Below, piece after piece: positions 53,816 through 63,733 of a stretch of 64,000 nucleotides of DNA. Position 1 is the first letter of the stretch, and each line of letters opens with the position of its first letter. The notes below the pieces were generated by a model that saw only the letters and a program-made list of their open reading frames with translations, ran no database searches and had not been told where the DNA came from. The stretch covers positions 992,001 to 1,056,000 of the forward strand of contig NZ_CP010897.2 of the NCBI RefSeq assembly GCF_000934605.2, in the 5' to 3' direction. This DNA comes from Pandoraea vervacti (lineage in GTDB: Bacteria > Pseudomonadota > Gammaproteobacteria > Burkholderiales > Burkholderiaceae). A program made the translations under genes and the position numbers.

Positions 53816-53865
53816 CATGATTCGCAGCGAATCGGTCGGACGCGCTCAGACGCGATCTGCGACGA

Positions 53866-54843
53866 TCAAACGCGTGCGCCGAAGTTGGGGTCGTTGCGAT
53901 CGACACCTTCCTCTTCGTCCTTGTTGCTGTGCTTGATGAGGTCTTCTCGCTTCACGCCGAACCACATCGCAAGCGCGGCAGCCACGAACACCGACGAGTA
54001 GATACCGAACAGAATACCCACGGTCAGTGCGAGCGCGAAGTAATGCAGCGTCTGGCCGCCGAAGAAGAACATCGACAGCACCATCATTTCCGTACTGGCG
54101 TGGGTGATGATGGTACGGGACATGGTCGTCGTAATGGCATGGTCGATGACTTCCTGCACCGTCGCCTTGCGCATCTTGCGGAACGTCTCGCGAATCCGGT
54201 CGAAGATAACGACCGATTCGTTCACCGAGTAGCCCAGCACCGCCAGCACCCCTGCGAGCACCGCCAGCGAGAACTCCCACTGGAAGTAGGCAAAGAAGCC
54301 CAGAATGATCACCACGTCGTGCAAGTTGGCGATCACGCCGGCCACGGCGAATTTCCACTCGAAGCGGAACGACAGATAGATGATGATGCCCACGACCACG
54401 AAGGTGAGCGCCAGCAATCCGTCGGTGAACAACTCATGCCCGATCTGCGGACCGACGAATTCCACGCGCCGCAGCGAGACGTCGGGTGCGTCGGCCTTGA
54501 GCGCGGTCATCACGGCGTCGCTTTGCTGAGCGCTGGTGACCTGCTTGCCGTCCGGACCGTTCTGAATCGGCAGACGGATCATCACGTCGCGCGACGTGCC
54601 GAAGCTCTGCACCTGCACGTCGCGATACCCCAGCTTGCCGACTTCGCCCCGGATCTTCTCGAGATCGGCCGCCTGTGAGTAGGCCACTTCCATGACCGTA
54701 CCGCCGGTGAACTCGATCGACAGGTGCAGGCCCCGCGTGAGCAGGAAGAACACCGCCGCTACGAACGTGAGCGCCGAAATAACGTTGAAGATCAGGGCGT
54801 GCCGCATAAACGGCACGTCTTTCTTGATACGGAAAAATTCCAT
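53866..54843 (-). CDS. secF: Protein translocase subunit SecF
   Basis: 325 residues. Six membrane helices flank a periplasmic P1 domain. Motifs are LHLSIEFTGGTVMEVAYS near 46-63, GPQIGHELFTDGLLALTFVVVGI near 135, and NESVVIFDRIRE near 210, the D4 region that includes functionally important Asp/Arg. With SecD it uses the proton-motive force to pull proteins through SecYEG. It starts 24 bp after secD. Confidence 0.97.
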   Translation of the reverse strand: MEFFRIKKDVPFMRHALIFNVISALTFVAAVFFLLTRGLHLSIEFTGGTVMEVAYSQAADLEKIRGEVGKLGYRDVQVQSFGTSRDVMIRLPIQNGPDGKQVTSAQQSDAVMTALKADAPDVSLRRVEFVGPQIGHELFTDGLLALTFVVVGIIIYLSFRFEWKFAVAGVIANLHDVVIILGFFAYFQWEFSLAVLAGVLAVLGYSVNESVVIFDRIRETFRKMRKATVQEVIDHAITTTMSRTIITHASTEMMVLSMFFFGGQTLHYFALALTVGILFGIYSSVFVAAALAMWFGVKREDLIKHSNKDEEEGVDRNDPNFGARV

Positions 54844-54867
54844 GACTGTTTCCTCTCGCGCCTGCGG

Positions 54868-56760
54868 TTATTGCTCGCCTGCGTCCGGTGCGCTCGTCGC
54901 ACCGTCCGGGCGCCAGACCTGACCGATCGCCAGCGATTTGAGCTTGCGACGGCCGCCGTACCACAGGTTGACCAGACCGCGCGAGAAGAACACGGCGGAG
55001 AACATCGAGGTCAGGATACCCAGGCAGTGAACCACCGCGAACGCGCGCACCGGGCCCGAACCGAACGCCAGCAGCGCCAGACCGGCGATGAGCGTGGTCA
55101 CGTTCGAATCGAGAATGGTCGCCCATGCATGTTCGAAGCCCAGCGAAATTGCCTTTTGCGCCGATGCCCCGGCACGCAATTCTTCACGGATACGTTCGTT
55201 GATCAGCACGTTCGCATCGATGGCCATACCGAGCGTGAGCGCGATAGCGGCGATACCCGGCAGCGTGAGCGTGGCCTGCATCATCGAGAGGACGGCCACG
55301 AGCAGCAGCAGGTTGAACAACAGCGCGATGACCGAAAACACGCCGAACAGCATGTAGTACATCATCATGAACACGGCGATGGCGATCAGGCCGTACAGCA
55401 CCGAGTCCACCCCCTTTTGCACGTTATCGGCACCGAGGCTCGGGCCGATCGTGCGTTCTTCGATGATTTCCATCGGCGCGGCGAGCGAGCCGGCGCGCAG
55501 CAGCAGCGCCAGATCGTTCGCGTTTTGTGCCGAGCCCATGCCGGTGATCTGGAAGCTCTGGCCCAGTTCGCTGCGGATGTTCGCGACCGTCAGCACCTCG
55601 CCCTTGCCCTTCTCGAACAGCACGATCGCCATCGGCTTGCCGATGTTGTCGCGCGAGACGTCGCGCAGCACACGGCCGCCGGCCGCGTCGAGCTTGATGT
55701 TGACCGAAGGTTGCTGGTGATCGTCGAAGCCCGCCGACGCGCTGGTGATGCGGTCGCCGCTGAAGATCACCTGGCGCTTGAGCATGACGGGCGCGCCATT
55801 GCCGTGCAGGAACAGTTCGTCCTGCGGCGGCACCGGCGTGTCCGCCGAGATGACGCGCGGGGCGTCCGGATCGGCCAGACGGGCTTCGAGCGTTGCGGTA
55901 CGGCCGATGATGTCCTTCGCCTTGGCGGTGTCCTGCACGCCCGGCAATTGCACCACGATACGGTCCGGCCCTTCCTGCTGAATCACCGGCTCGGCCACGC
56001 CGAGTTCGTTCACCCGGTTATGCAGCGTGACGATGTTCTGCTTGACGGCGTTGTCCTGCACCGAGCGACGGGCCACTTCCGTAAAGGCGCCCACGACCTT
56101 GAACGTCCCGTTCGGGCCGGCTTGCGTGGTGTAGGACAGATCAGGCAGTCCGTCGGTGAGTGCGCCGCGGGCGCGATCGGCGTCCGCCTGCGAGCTGAAG
56201 GCCGCTTCGATGCCGTTGTCCGTGCGCGTCACGCCGTTGTGGCGGATGTTCTTGTCGCGCAGCAACGTGCGGGCATCGGCGGCCGCCGCGTCCAGACGCT
56301 TCGTGATGGCGCCGGCCATGTCGACTTGCAGCAGGAAGTGCACACCGCCACGCAGATCGAGGCCGAGATACATCGGCAGCGCGTGAATCGAGGTGAGCCA
56401 GCCCGGCGAGGCCGAGAGCAGGTTGAGCGCGACGACGTAGGTCGGATCGGTCGCGTCGGTGTTCAGTGCCGTCTGGAGAAGGTCCTTGGCGCGCAACTGC
56501 GTGTCGGTATCGGCAAAGCGGATACGCACGCTCGGGTTGTTGCCCGTGCTGTCGAACACCGCGCCGTTGTAGGCGATGTTCTGTGCCTTGAGCGCGTCTT
56601 CTGCGCGCGAAAGCGTCGAGGGATCGACCTTGACGGTCGCCTTGACGCTGGAAATCTGTACCGCCGGCGTTTCACCGAACAGGTTCGGCAGCGTGTAGAG
56701 CACCCCGATGGCAAGAGCCACCAGAATGACGATGTATTTCCAGAGAGGATAGCGATTCAT
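54868..56760 (-). CDS. secD: Protein translocase subunit SecD
   Basis: 630 residues. An N-terminal membrane anchor (KYIVILVALAIGVLYTLPNLF), a large periplasmic P1 head, then the RND-type helices with LYLGLDLRGGVHFLLQV near 150 and GMAIDANVLINERIREEL near 518. It partners SecF and YajC. Gene order yajC-secD-secF on the same strand matches the conserved operon. Confidence 0.97.
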   Translation of the reverse strand: MNRYPLWKYIVILVALAIGVLYTLPNLFGETPAVQISSVKATVKVDPSTLSRAEDALKAQNIAYNGAVFDSTGNNPSVRIRFADTDTQLRAKDLLQTALNTDATDPTYVVALNLLSASPGWLTSIHALPMYLGLDLRGGVHFLLQVDMAGAITKRLDAAAADARTLLRDKNIRHNGVTRTDNGIEAAFSSQADADRARGALTDGLPDLSYTTQAGPNGTFKVVGAFTEVARRSVQDNAVKQNIVTLHNRVNELGVAEPVIQQEGPDRIVVQLPGVQDTAKAKDIIGRTATLEARLADPDAPRVISADTPVPPQDELFLHGNGAPVMLKRQVIFSGDRITSASAGFDDHQQPSVNIKLDAAGGRVLRDVSRDNIGKPMAIVLFEKGKGEVLTVANIRSELGQSFQITGMGSAQNANDLALLLRAGSLAAPMEIIEERTIGPSLGADNVQKGVDSVLYGLIAIAVFMMMYYMLFGVFSVIALLFNLLLLVAVLSMMQATLTLPGIAAIALTLGMAIDANVLINERIREELRAGASAQKAISLGFEHAWATILDSNVTTLIAGLALLAFGSGPVRAFAVVHCLGILTSMFSAVFFSRGLVNLWYGGRRKLKSLAIGQVWRPDGATSAPDAGEQ

Positions 56761-56895
56761 AGCGGCGGGCTAGGGTGATGCCTCGTGGCAAACCGTGCTT
56801 CAGACCGTCTTGCACGGCGACGCGGTTCGTGTGGACCGGCGTCGCCATGCACTGCGGCCGCCGGTAAGGGCGGCCGCATGCGGTTGTGCGAAGGA

Positions 56896-57222
56896 TCAGA
56901 GCGCCTTGATGGTGCCCTTCGGCAGCAACGTGGTGATTGCGCCCTTCTGCACGTTGATTTCGACGTTTTCTGCGATTTCAACGGTCACGAAGGTCTCGCC
57001 GACCTTCGAGATACGGCCAGCCAGACCGCCCGAGGTCACGACTTCGTCGCCCTTGGTCAGTGCGGCCAGCATGTTGCGGGTCTCTTTCTGACGCTTCATC
57101 TGCGGACGGATCATGATGAAGTACAGCACCACGAACATCAGCACGAGCGGCAGGAAGCTCATCAGGTTGCTGGTCGGGCTGGCGGCGCCTGCCGTCTGAG
57201 CGAAGGCTTCGGAAATCAGCAC
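56896..57222 (-). CDS. yajC: Preprotein translocase subunit YajC
   Basis: 108 residues with one membrane helix (SFLPLVLMFVVLYFIMIRPQMKRQKE, about 25-50), then the small cytoplasmic domain with GDEVVTSGGLAGRISKV. Accessory to SecDF. A GGTAAAAT element on the complement near 57325 may be its -10 region, so it could be transcribed apart from tgt. Confidence 0.95.
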   Translation of the reverse strand: MLISEAFAQTAGAASPTSNLMSFLPLVLMFVVLYFIMIRPQMKRQKETRNMLAALTKGDEVVTSGGLAGRISKVGETFVTVEIAENVEINVQKGAITTLLPKGTIKAL

Positions 57223-57396
57223 GTTCGGTTCTCCTTATGTAAGACGTGTAAAAGCCGCGTGTGCCGGTCGTCCGGACACGCGCGGCGTGTGTTTCGGTGC
57301 GAGGATGCAGCATCCAAGCCCGGCATTTTACCACTGCCCGACCCCGTTCCCGGGGGATTCGGCGCCCAAGTCAACCGCCTTCGGGCCCCGGCCACA

Positions 57397-58527
57397 TCAC
57401 TGCACGCCGCGCGCGCGATCGGCCTTGAACCTGGCGACGAACGCGTCGAACTGGTGCGCTTCGATGGCATCCCGGATTTCCTGCATCAGCGTGAGATAGT
57501 AATGCAGGTTATGAATGGTGTTGAGCCGCGCACCCAGAATCTCCCCGGCTCGCTGCAAGTGGTGCAGATAGGCGCGCGAGAAGTTTCGACAGGTGTAACA
57601 GCCGCAAGTTTCGTCCAGCGGGCGGGTATCGCTCTTGTGCGACGCGTTGCGAATCTTCAGATCGCCGAAGCGCGTGAAGAGCCAGCCGTTACGCGCGTTG
57701 CGCGTCGGCATCACGCAGTCGAACATGTCGACGCCGGCGGCCACCCCGGCCACCAGGTCTTCGGGTGTGCCCACGCCCATGAGGTAGTGGGGCTTGTTCG
57801 CCGGCAGGCGCGGCGCCACATGCTCGAGCACGCGCATCATGTCTTCCTTCGGCTCGCCGACCGACAGCCCGCCAATGGCATAACCGTGGAAATCCAGCTC
57901 GGACAGACCGGCAAGCGACTCGTCGCGCAAATGCTCGTACATGCCGCCCTGAACGATGCCGAACAGGGCGTTCGGATTTTCCAGCCGGTTGAATTCGTCG
58001 ATGGAGCGCTTGGCCCAGCGCAGCGACATGCGCATGGACTGACCCGCTTCCACTTCCGTGGCAGGACGGCCATCGATCTCGTACGGCGTGCATTCGTCGA
58101 ACTGCATGACGATGTCCGAGTTGAGCACGCGCTGGATCTGCATCGAGATTTCGGGCGACAGGAACAGTCGGTCGCCATTGACGGGCGACGCGAATTTCAC
58201 GCCTTCCTCGCTGATCTTGCGCAGATCGCCGAGGCTGAATACCTGAAAACCGCCGGAATCCGTGAGAATCGGACGATCCCAGCCCATGAAGCGGTGCAGG
58301 CCGCCGTGCGCGGCGATCGTCTCCAGTCCGGGGCGCAGCCACAGGTGGAAGGTGTTGCCGAGAATGATCTGGGCGTTGTTTTCGACCAGTTCGGCCGGCG
58401 ACATCGCCTTGACCGAGCCGTAGGTGCCCACGGGCATGAAGATGGGCGTCTCGACCACGCCATGGTTGAGCGTGACGCGCCCCCGGCGGGCTTGCCCGTC
58501 GGTGGTGATGAGTTCGAACTTGAGCAT
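57397..58527 (-). CDS. tgt: tRNA-guanine transglycosylase
   Basis: Exchanges G34 for preQ1 in queuosine tRNAs. 376 residues from ATG 58527 (MLKFELITTDGQARRG). Substrate site DSGGFQVFSLGDLRKI near 90-105, FGIVQGGMYEHLR near 217, catalytic Asp in MFDCVMPTRNARNG near 268, and the zinc ligands in CGCYTCRNFSRAYLHHL near 305. A frame open upstream to 58614 adds unrelated residues. queA lies just upstream, so both late queuosine steps are adjacent. Confidence 0.97.
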   Translation of the reverse strand: MLKFELITTDGQARRGRVTLNHGVVETPIFMPVGTYGSVKAMSPAELVENNAQIILGNTFHLWLRPGLETIAAHGGLHRFMGWDRPILTDSGGFQVFSLGDLRKISEEGVKFASPVNGDRLFLSPEISMQIQRVLNSDIVMQFDECTPYEIDGRPATEVEAGQSMRMSLRWAKRSIDEFNRLENPNALFGIVQGGMYEHLRDESLAGLSELDFHGYAIGGLSVGEPKEDMMRVLEHVAPRLPANKPHYLMGVGTPEDLVAGVAAGVDMFDCVMPTRNARNGWLFTRFGDLKIRNASHKSDTRPLDETCGCYTCRNFSRAYLHHLQRAGEILGARLNTIHNLHYYLTLMQEIRDAIEAHQFDAFVARFKADRARGVQ

Positions 58528-58684
58528 GTGTCGTGCGCCCCGGCACCACCGGCAAAACAAGCCGGCGCCCGCGCGGGACGTCATTAAAGTGGCCAGCGCC
58601 CCATGCGCGGCCAAGGCGGTATTGTACTTGGTTGCACGGCAGCGGATTCAAGGCCTCAGTGCCTCGCGCGCCCTGCCGGCGGGT

Positions 58685-59767
58685 TCACGCGGCCGCTTTC
58701 GGCGTGTCCTGCATTTCGACGCGCGAGAGGATCATCGCGTCGCCGTAGCTGAAGAAGCGGTAACGCTGTTCAATGGCATGGCGGTAGGCAGCACGGATCG
58801 TCTCCATGCCCGAGAACGCGGAGACGAGCATGAGCAACGTCGATTTGGGCAAATGGAAATTGGTAATCAGGCGGTCCACCACCTGGAAGCGGTAGCCCGG
58901 CGTGATGAAAATGTCCGTCTCGGCGCTGCCCGCACGCAGCGTGCCGGGGGCGCCGCCGGCGGCCAGCACGGCCTGTGCGCCGGACTCCAGCGCACGCATC
59001 GACGTCGTGCCCACGGCGATCACGCGGCCGCCGCGTGCGCGCGTGGCGGCAATGGCATCGACGAGCGCCGGCGTGATTTCATACCATTCCGAGTGCATCT
59101 TGTGCTCGCCGATGTTGTCCACCCGCACCGGCTGGAACGTGCCTGCGCCGACGTGCAGCGTCAGCGTGGCGCGTTGGACCTCGAGGGTGTCCAGACGGGC
59201 GAAGAGGTCATTGTCGAAGTGCAGACCGGCCGTCGGTGCGGCCACGGCGCCAGGGTTGCGGGCGTAGACGGTCTGATAGCGTGTTTCGTCGGCGGCGTCG
59301 GCGTCGTGCTCGATGTAGGGCGGCAGCGGCAGGCGACCGTATTTTTCCAGCAGCGTGTAGCAGTCGTCGGGAAAGTGCAGCGTATAGAACGGCTCGACGC
59401 GTTCGCCAACCGTCACTTCGAAGGCATCCGCCAGACGCAGCACCGTGCCGGGCGCCGGGCTCTTGCTCGCGCGGATCTGGGCCAGCGCCGTGCGGGCGTC
59501 GATCACCCGCTCGACGAGCACTTCGATCTTGCCGCCGCTCGCTTTCTGACCAAACAGGCGCGCCTTGATGACGCGTGTGTCGTTGAACACGAGCAGGTCG
59601 CCCGGGGCGAGCAGGCCGGGCAGATCGGCGAAGTGCCGATCGTACAGGTGCGGCGGCGTGACGCTGCCGTCGACCTCCAGCAGACGACTGGCAGTACGCT
59701 GCGCGAGCGCGGTCTGCGCGATCAGTTCGGGCGGCAGGTCGAAATCGAAATCGGAAAGGGTATACAT
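58685..59767 (-). CDS. queA: S-adenosylmethionine:tRNA ribosyltransferase-isomerase
   Basis: Converts preQ1-tRNA to epoxyqueuosine-tRNA with SAM as ribosyl donor. 360 residues, MYTLSDFDFDLPPELIAQ start, LVFNDTRVIKARLFG near 59-73, PTAGLHFDNDLFARL near 180, and LITNFHLPKSTLLMLVSAF near 310, all characteristic. It is divergent from recG across 78 bp that contains a TTTACAAT element. Confidence 0.97.
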   Translation of the reverse strand: MYTLSDFDFDLPPELIAQTALAQRTASRLLEVDGSVTPPHLYDRHFADLPGLLAPGDLLVFNDTRVIKARLFGQKASGGKIEVLVERVIDARTALAQIRASKSPAPGTVLRLADAFEVTVGERVEPFYTLHFPDDCYTLLEKYGRLPLPPYIEHDADAADETRYQTVYARNPGAVAAPTAGLHFDNDLFARLDTLEVQRATLTLHVGAGTFQPVRVDNIGEHKMHSEWYEITPALVDAIAATRARGGRVIAVGTTSMRALESGAQAVLAAGGAPGTLRAGSAETDIFITPGYRFQVVDRLITNFHLPKSTLLMLVSAFSGMETIRAAYRHAIEQRYRFFSYGDAMILSRVEMQDTPKAAA

Positions 59768-59845
59768 CAGCGTTTACAATGCGTAGCAACCGACATTTTA
59801 CTTGGGTTCGTCCAAACGCTCCCCAAGCCTCGACTCAGCGACTGC

Positions 59846-62182
59846 ATGACCGAACGCAGAATGCCCGCCACCGCGCCTGACGACGCCTCCGCCGACCTCG
59901 TGGATCTTGCCGACGCCGCAAGCCCGCAGGCCGAGGTCGCCGAGCGTCCCGCAGCGAAATCCGCCAGGCGCGGCGCGACGCGCGACGCCCGGGGGGCGCG
60001 CGCAGATGCGAGTGCGGACGCCGTCGAGGTCACGTCGAAATCGCCCAAAGGCGCAAAGCCGGCGAAAGACGGGAAGGAAGCAAAGGGTGCAAAGGACGCA
60101 AAAGGCGCCAAGCCTGCCGCAAAAAAAGCCGCCGGCAGCGCAGACAAACTCGCCAAGCTCGGCCTGAAGCGCGACATCGACCTGATCCTGCATTTGCCGA
60201 TGCGCTACGAGGACGAAACGACGCTGCGCAAGATCGGCGAAGTGCTGCCCAGCGAGCTTGCCCAGGTCGAGGGCGTGGTGACGTCGAGCGACGTCGCTTA
60301 CCGTCCGAGACGCCAATGGGTGGTACGCATCGCCGACGACGGCCACGAACTGGTGCTGCGTTTTCTGAATTTTTACGGCAGTCAGCAAAAGCAGCTCGCC
60401 ATCGGTACGCGTGTCCGTGTGCGCGGTGAAGTGCGTGGCGGGTTCTTCGGGCTGGAGATGGTGCACCCCGCGTATCGCGTGGTGCAGGACGCCGCCGCGC
60501 CGTTGCCGGCGTCGCTCACGCCGGTATATCCGAGTGCGGCGGGCTTATCGCAGGCGTACCTGCGCAAGGCGATCCACAACGCGATGGATCGCACGCCGCT
60601 GCCCGAATTACTGCCGCCCGGATTGCTGCAAGACGCCATCGGTCCCGATCATCCGCTCCCGGCGCTGGCCGATGCCGTGCGTCTGCTTCATGCGCCGCCG
60701 CCGAACGTCTCGGAGACGGCGCTCATGGAGCGCTCGCACCCGGCGTGGCTACGCATCAAGTGCGAGGAATTGCTCGCCCAGCAACTCTCGCTAAAGCGGG
60801 CACAGGCGGCGCGTCGGCGTCTGCGTGCCCCGGCCCTTGGCGAGCACGTGCCGGGCGGTTTGCTCGAACGTTTCGAAGCGGCACTGCCGTTTCGCCTGAC
60901 GGGGGCGCAGCAGCGCGTGTGGGCCGAGATTCGTGCCGATCTGGCCGAGGCGCATCCCATGCAGCGTCTGCTGCAAGGTGACGTCGGCAGCGGCAAGACG
61001 ATCATCGCCGCACTGGCGGCGGCACAGGCCATCGATGCGGGATTTCAGGCCGCCATCATGGCGCCCACGGAGATTCTCGCGGAGCAGCACCTGCGCAAAC
61101 TGTCGGCGTGGCTCACGCCGCTCGGTGTCGAGGTGGCATGGCTCGCCGGCAGCATGAAGGCGAAGGAAAAGCGCGAAGCGCTGGCGCGCGTGGCCAGCGG
61201 CGAAGCGCAACTGGTCATTGGCACGCACGCCATCATTCAGGACACGGTCACGTTCGCCCGACTGGGCATGGCGGTGGTGGACGAACAGCATCGCTTCGGC
61301 GTGGCGCAGCGACTCGCGCTACGCAGCAAGATGCAAACGGCCGGCATGGGCCCGAACGCCATGCCGCATCAATTGATGATGAGCGCCACGCCGATCCCGC
61401 GCACGCTCGCCATGACGTACTACGCCGACCTCGACGTCTCCGTCATCGACGAATTGCCACCCGGACGCAGTCCCGTCGTGACGAAGCTCATCAGCGACAC
61501 ACGCCGCCCCGAGGTGATCGATCGGGTGCGCGCGGCGGCGCTTGCCGGACGTCAGGTGTACTGGGTATGTCCGCTGATCGAAGAGAGCGAAGCGCTGCAA
61601 TTGCAAACGGCTGTGGACACCCACGCGCAACTGGTCGCGGCCCTGCCGGAGTTGCGCGTCGGCCTCGTGCACGGACGCCTGTCGCCCGCCGAGAAGGCGG
61701 CCGTGATGGACGACTTCACTCGCGGCGATACCCATCTGCTCGTGGCCACGACGGTGATCGAAGTCGGCGTGGATGTCCCGAATGCGTCTCTCATGGTGAT
61801 CGAACACGCCGAGCGCTTCGGCCTCGCGCAGTTGCATCAGTTGCGTGGTCGCGTCGGTCGCGGCTCGGCAGAGTCCGTGTGCTTGCTCATGTATGCCTCG
61901 CCGCTGTCGATGGGCGCGAAGGCCCGCTTGCAAACGATGCGTGAGACGACCGACGGCTTTGTCATCGCGCGGCGAGATCTGGAAATCCGCGGTCCCGGCG
62001 AGTTTCTCGGGGCGCGTCAGTCAGGCGCGGCGATGCTGCGCTTCGTCGATCTGAATGAAGACGCCTGGATGATTCCGGGCGCGCAAGCGGCCGCCGAGGC
62101 ACTGCTGAAGTCGCATCCGGGCGCGGTGGCCGCACATCTTGAGCGTTGGCTTGGCGCGCGCGAAGACTATCTGAAGGCCTGA
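59846..62182 (+). CDS. recG: ATP-dependent DNA helicase RecG with Lys/Ala-rich N-terminal extension
   Basis: Remodels stalled forks and branched DNA. 778 residues. Walker A GDVGSGKT at 378-385, DEQH at 479-482, the ATPIPRTLA motif near 513, and the C-terminal helicase lobe with QLRGRVGRG near 668. The wedge/OB region begins near residue 98 (SADKLAKLGLKRDIDLILHLPMRYED). The first about 97 residues are extra relative to E. coli RecG and include repeats of AKGAK/AKDAKGAK type at 69-96. The start is the ATG at 59846; the very long upstream frame is antisense to queA and tgt. Confidence 0.96.
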   Translation: MTERRMPATAPDDASADLVDLADAASPQAEVAERPAAKSARRGATRDARGARADASADAVEVTSKSPKGAKPAKDGKEAKGAKDAKGAKPAAKKAAGSADKLAKLGLKRDIDLILHLPMRYEDETTLRKIGEVLPSELAQVEGVVTSSDVAYRPRRQWVVRIADDGHELVLRFLNFYGSQQKQLAIGTRVRVRGEVRGGFFGLEMVHPAYRVVQDAAAPLPASLTPVYPSAAGLSQAYLRKAIHNAMDRTPLPELLPPGLLQDAIGPDHPLPALADAVRLLHAPPPNVSETALMERSHPAWLRIKCEELLAQQLSLKRAQAARRRLRAPALGEHVPGGLLERFEAALPFRLTGAQQRVWAEIRADLAEAHPMQRLLQGDVGSGKTIIAALAAAQAIDAGFQAAIMAPTEILAEQHLRKLSAWLTPLGVEVAWLAGSMKAKEKREALARVASGEAQLVIGTHAIIQDTVTFARLGMAVVDEQHRFGVAQRLALRSKMQTAGMGPNAMPHQLMMSATPIPRTLAMTYYADLDVSVIDELPPGRSPVVTKLISDTRRPEVIDRVRAAALAGRQVYWVCPLIEESEALQLQTAVDTHAQLVAALPELRVGLVHGRLSPAEKAAVMDDFTRGDTHLLVATTVIEVGVDVPNASLMVIEHAERFGLAQLHQLRGRVGRGSAESVCLLMYASPLSMGAKARLQTMRETTDGFVIARRDLEIRGPGEFLGARQSGAAMLRFVDLNEDAWMIPGAQAAAEALLKSHPGAVAAHLERWLGAREDYLKA

Positions 62183-62358
62183 GGGTCAGCGCGCCCGCGC
62201 GTCACCCTTTGCATGATCTTCGCCGCGCGGGTGCGGCGGGGCGGGAAGATGACGGCAAGGACGTCGTCCGAAAACGGGCATTTGCCGTCCGGTTGTGCTA
62301 TAAAAAACAAAATCTATCGATTGCAGTCATTCGATTAATTTACACAGGTTAGGACGAC

Positions 62359-63303
62359 ATGACCCTCACGGAACTCAAGTACATCGTGGCGGTGGCGCGA
62401 GAACGCCATTTCGGTCGCGCGGCGGAAGCCTGTTTCGTCAGCCAGCCGACGCTCTCGGTGGCCATCAAGAAGCTCGAAGACGAGTTGAACGTACAAATTT
62501 TCGAGCGCGGTGCTGCCGAAGTGAGCGTGACGCCCCTCGGCGAGCAGATCGTCGCTCAGGCGCAGCGCGTGCTCGAACAGACCATCGCCATCAAGGAAAT
62601 TGCCAAGCAGGGGCGCGATCCGCTCGCAGGTCCGCTGCGTCTGGGCGTGATCTATACCATCGGACCGTATTTGCTCCCGGCGCTTGTCAAGCAAATGATC
62701 GAGACCACGCCGCAGATGCCGCTGATGCTGCAAGAGAACTACACGCTCAAGCTCATCGAGTTGCTCAAGCAAGGCGAAATCGATGCGGCCATCATGGCGC
62801 TGCCGTTCCCGGAGAGCGGGCTGATGGTGCGCCCGCTTTACGACGAGCCGTTCGTCGTGGCGCTGCCGCGCTCGCACCCATGGGCCGGCCGCGAGCATAT
62901 CGACGCAGGCGATCTGAAGCAGGAGACGATGCTGCTGCTCGGCAGCGGCCATTGCTTCCGCGACCATGTGCTCGGTGTCTGCCCGGAGTTGATGCGTTTC
63001 TCGCAGAATGCCGACGGTATCCAGAAAACGTTCGAAGGCTCGTCGCTGGAGACGATTCGTCATATGGTCGCCAGCGGCGTCGGCATCACCGTGTTGCCGA
63101 AGACGTCCGTACCCGAGACGCAGGCCCCGGACAGCTTGCTGAGTTACGTGCCGTTCTCGGCGCCGGTGCCGGACCGTCGTGTCGTGCTCGCGTGGCGCAA
63201 GAGCTTCACCCGTCTGCCGGCCATCGAGGCGGTGGCACAGGCGATCGCCAGATGCGACTTGCCGGGCGTTATTCCTCTCGATCTGCCGGCGACATCCAAC
63301 TGA
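62359..63303 (+). CDS. oxyR: Hydrogen peroxide-responsive regulator OxyR
   Basis: LysR-family activator of 314 residues. N-terminal winged helix-turn-helix (HFGRAAEACFVSQPTLSVAIKKLE, residues 17-40). Both redox cysteines are at the exact E. coli positions, Cys199 and Cys208, in GSGHCFRDHVLGVCPEL. On oxidation by peroxide they form a disulfide and switch on peroxide defence. It lies between recG and a catalase gene start, which is the expected regulon neighbour. An AT-rich 60-bp stretch precedes the ATG. Confidence 0.96.
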   Translation: MTLTELKYIVAVARERHFGRAAEACFVSQPTLSVAIKKLEDELNVQIFERGAAEVSVTPLGEQIVAQAQRVLEQTIAIKEIAKQGRDPLAGPLRLGVIYTIGPYLLPALVKQMIETTPQMPLMLQENYTLKLIELLKQGEIDAAIMALPFPESGLMVRPLYDEPFVVALPRSHPWAGREHIDAGDLKQETMLLLGSGHCFRDHVLGVCPELMRFSQNADGIQKTFEGSSLETIRHMVASGVGITVLPKTSVPETQAPDSLLSYVPFSAPVPDRRVVLAWRKSFTRLPAIEAVAQAIARCDLPGVIPLDLPATSN

Positions 63304-63311
63304 TCGGCTAA

Positions 63312-63346
63312 CAGGTCGGTCCGTCGCGACCGACCTGGGGCTTTCG
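63312..63346 (+). terminator. Possible terminator after oxyR
   Basis: Perfect 9-bp stem caggtcggt (63312-63320) / accgacctg (63329-63337) with an 8-nt loop, followed by only a weak T tract (ctttcg). Confidence 0.55.
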
Positions 63347-63519
63347 CCATATTCGGCATCGCTTGCCCCATCGGCCCCCTCGGCCTCGCGCGATATCCCG
63401 ATGCATGATCTCCCCTGATCACGCGATAACCGGGTCATCCGCTTCAGTCCCTACACCAACGCATACGCCGCTGCCTCGTGCCGCGGCGTATTGCTTTTGC
63501 CTATGGCATATATAAAAAC

Positions 63520-63554
63520 GATTAATTCGACCGTTTCAATTAAAATAATTAATC
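63520..63554. promoter_or_regulatory. Inverted repeat in AT-rich promoter region before catalase
   Basis: Perfect 8-bp arms gattaatt (63520-63527) and aattaatc (63547-63554) with a 19-bp spacer. The 9-mer cgattaatt also occurs just upstream of oxyR (62332-62340). Possible binding site for a regulator; the classical OxyR ATAG/CTAT spacing was not found. Confidence 0.45.
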
Positions 63555-63649
63555 TAGTGTCACGCGTTCGACGGCGATGTCGCCGAGCGGTCCGCGTCAT
63601 CGGACACCGATGAACGCCCCCGTAGAACGACCCATTCGAAGGTGCCGCG

Positions 63650-63733
63650 ATGACCCATCTCAAAGCCTATTTGCACGACATCGAGACCACGCTGGAACAA
63701 GTCCTTGCCGACTTCGCGCTGATGGGCGCTTAA
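63650..63733 (+). CDS. Possible 27-residue small protein upstream of catalase
   Basis: Short frame starting MTHLKAYLHDIETTLEQ and ending ALMGA. It is amphipathic-helical and lacks a clear ribosome-binding site (ggtgccgcg precedes the ATG). It could be a leader peptide or a chance frame. A longer minus strand frame overlapping it looks like a shadow. Confidence 0.25.
   Translation: MTHLKAYLHDIETTLEQVLADFALMGA

Noticed and set aside
54724..56778. A 684-codon + strand frame opposite secF and secD
   Set aside because: Shadow of secD with biased Arg/His composition.
58424..59845. A 474-codon upstream extension of the recG frame
   Set aside because: It runs antisense to tgt and queA; RecG similarity begins after the ATG at 59846.
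62290..62358. A classical OxyR ATAG-N7-CTAT site upstream of oxyR
   Set aside because: A CTAT is present near 62314 but the required 7-bp spaced ATAG/CTAT quartets are absent.
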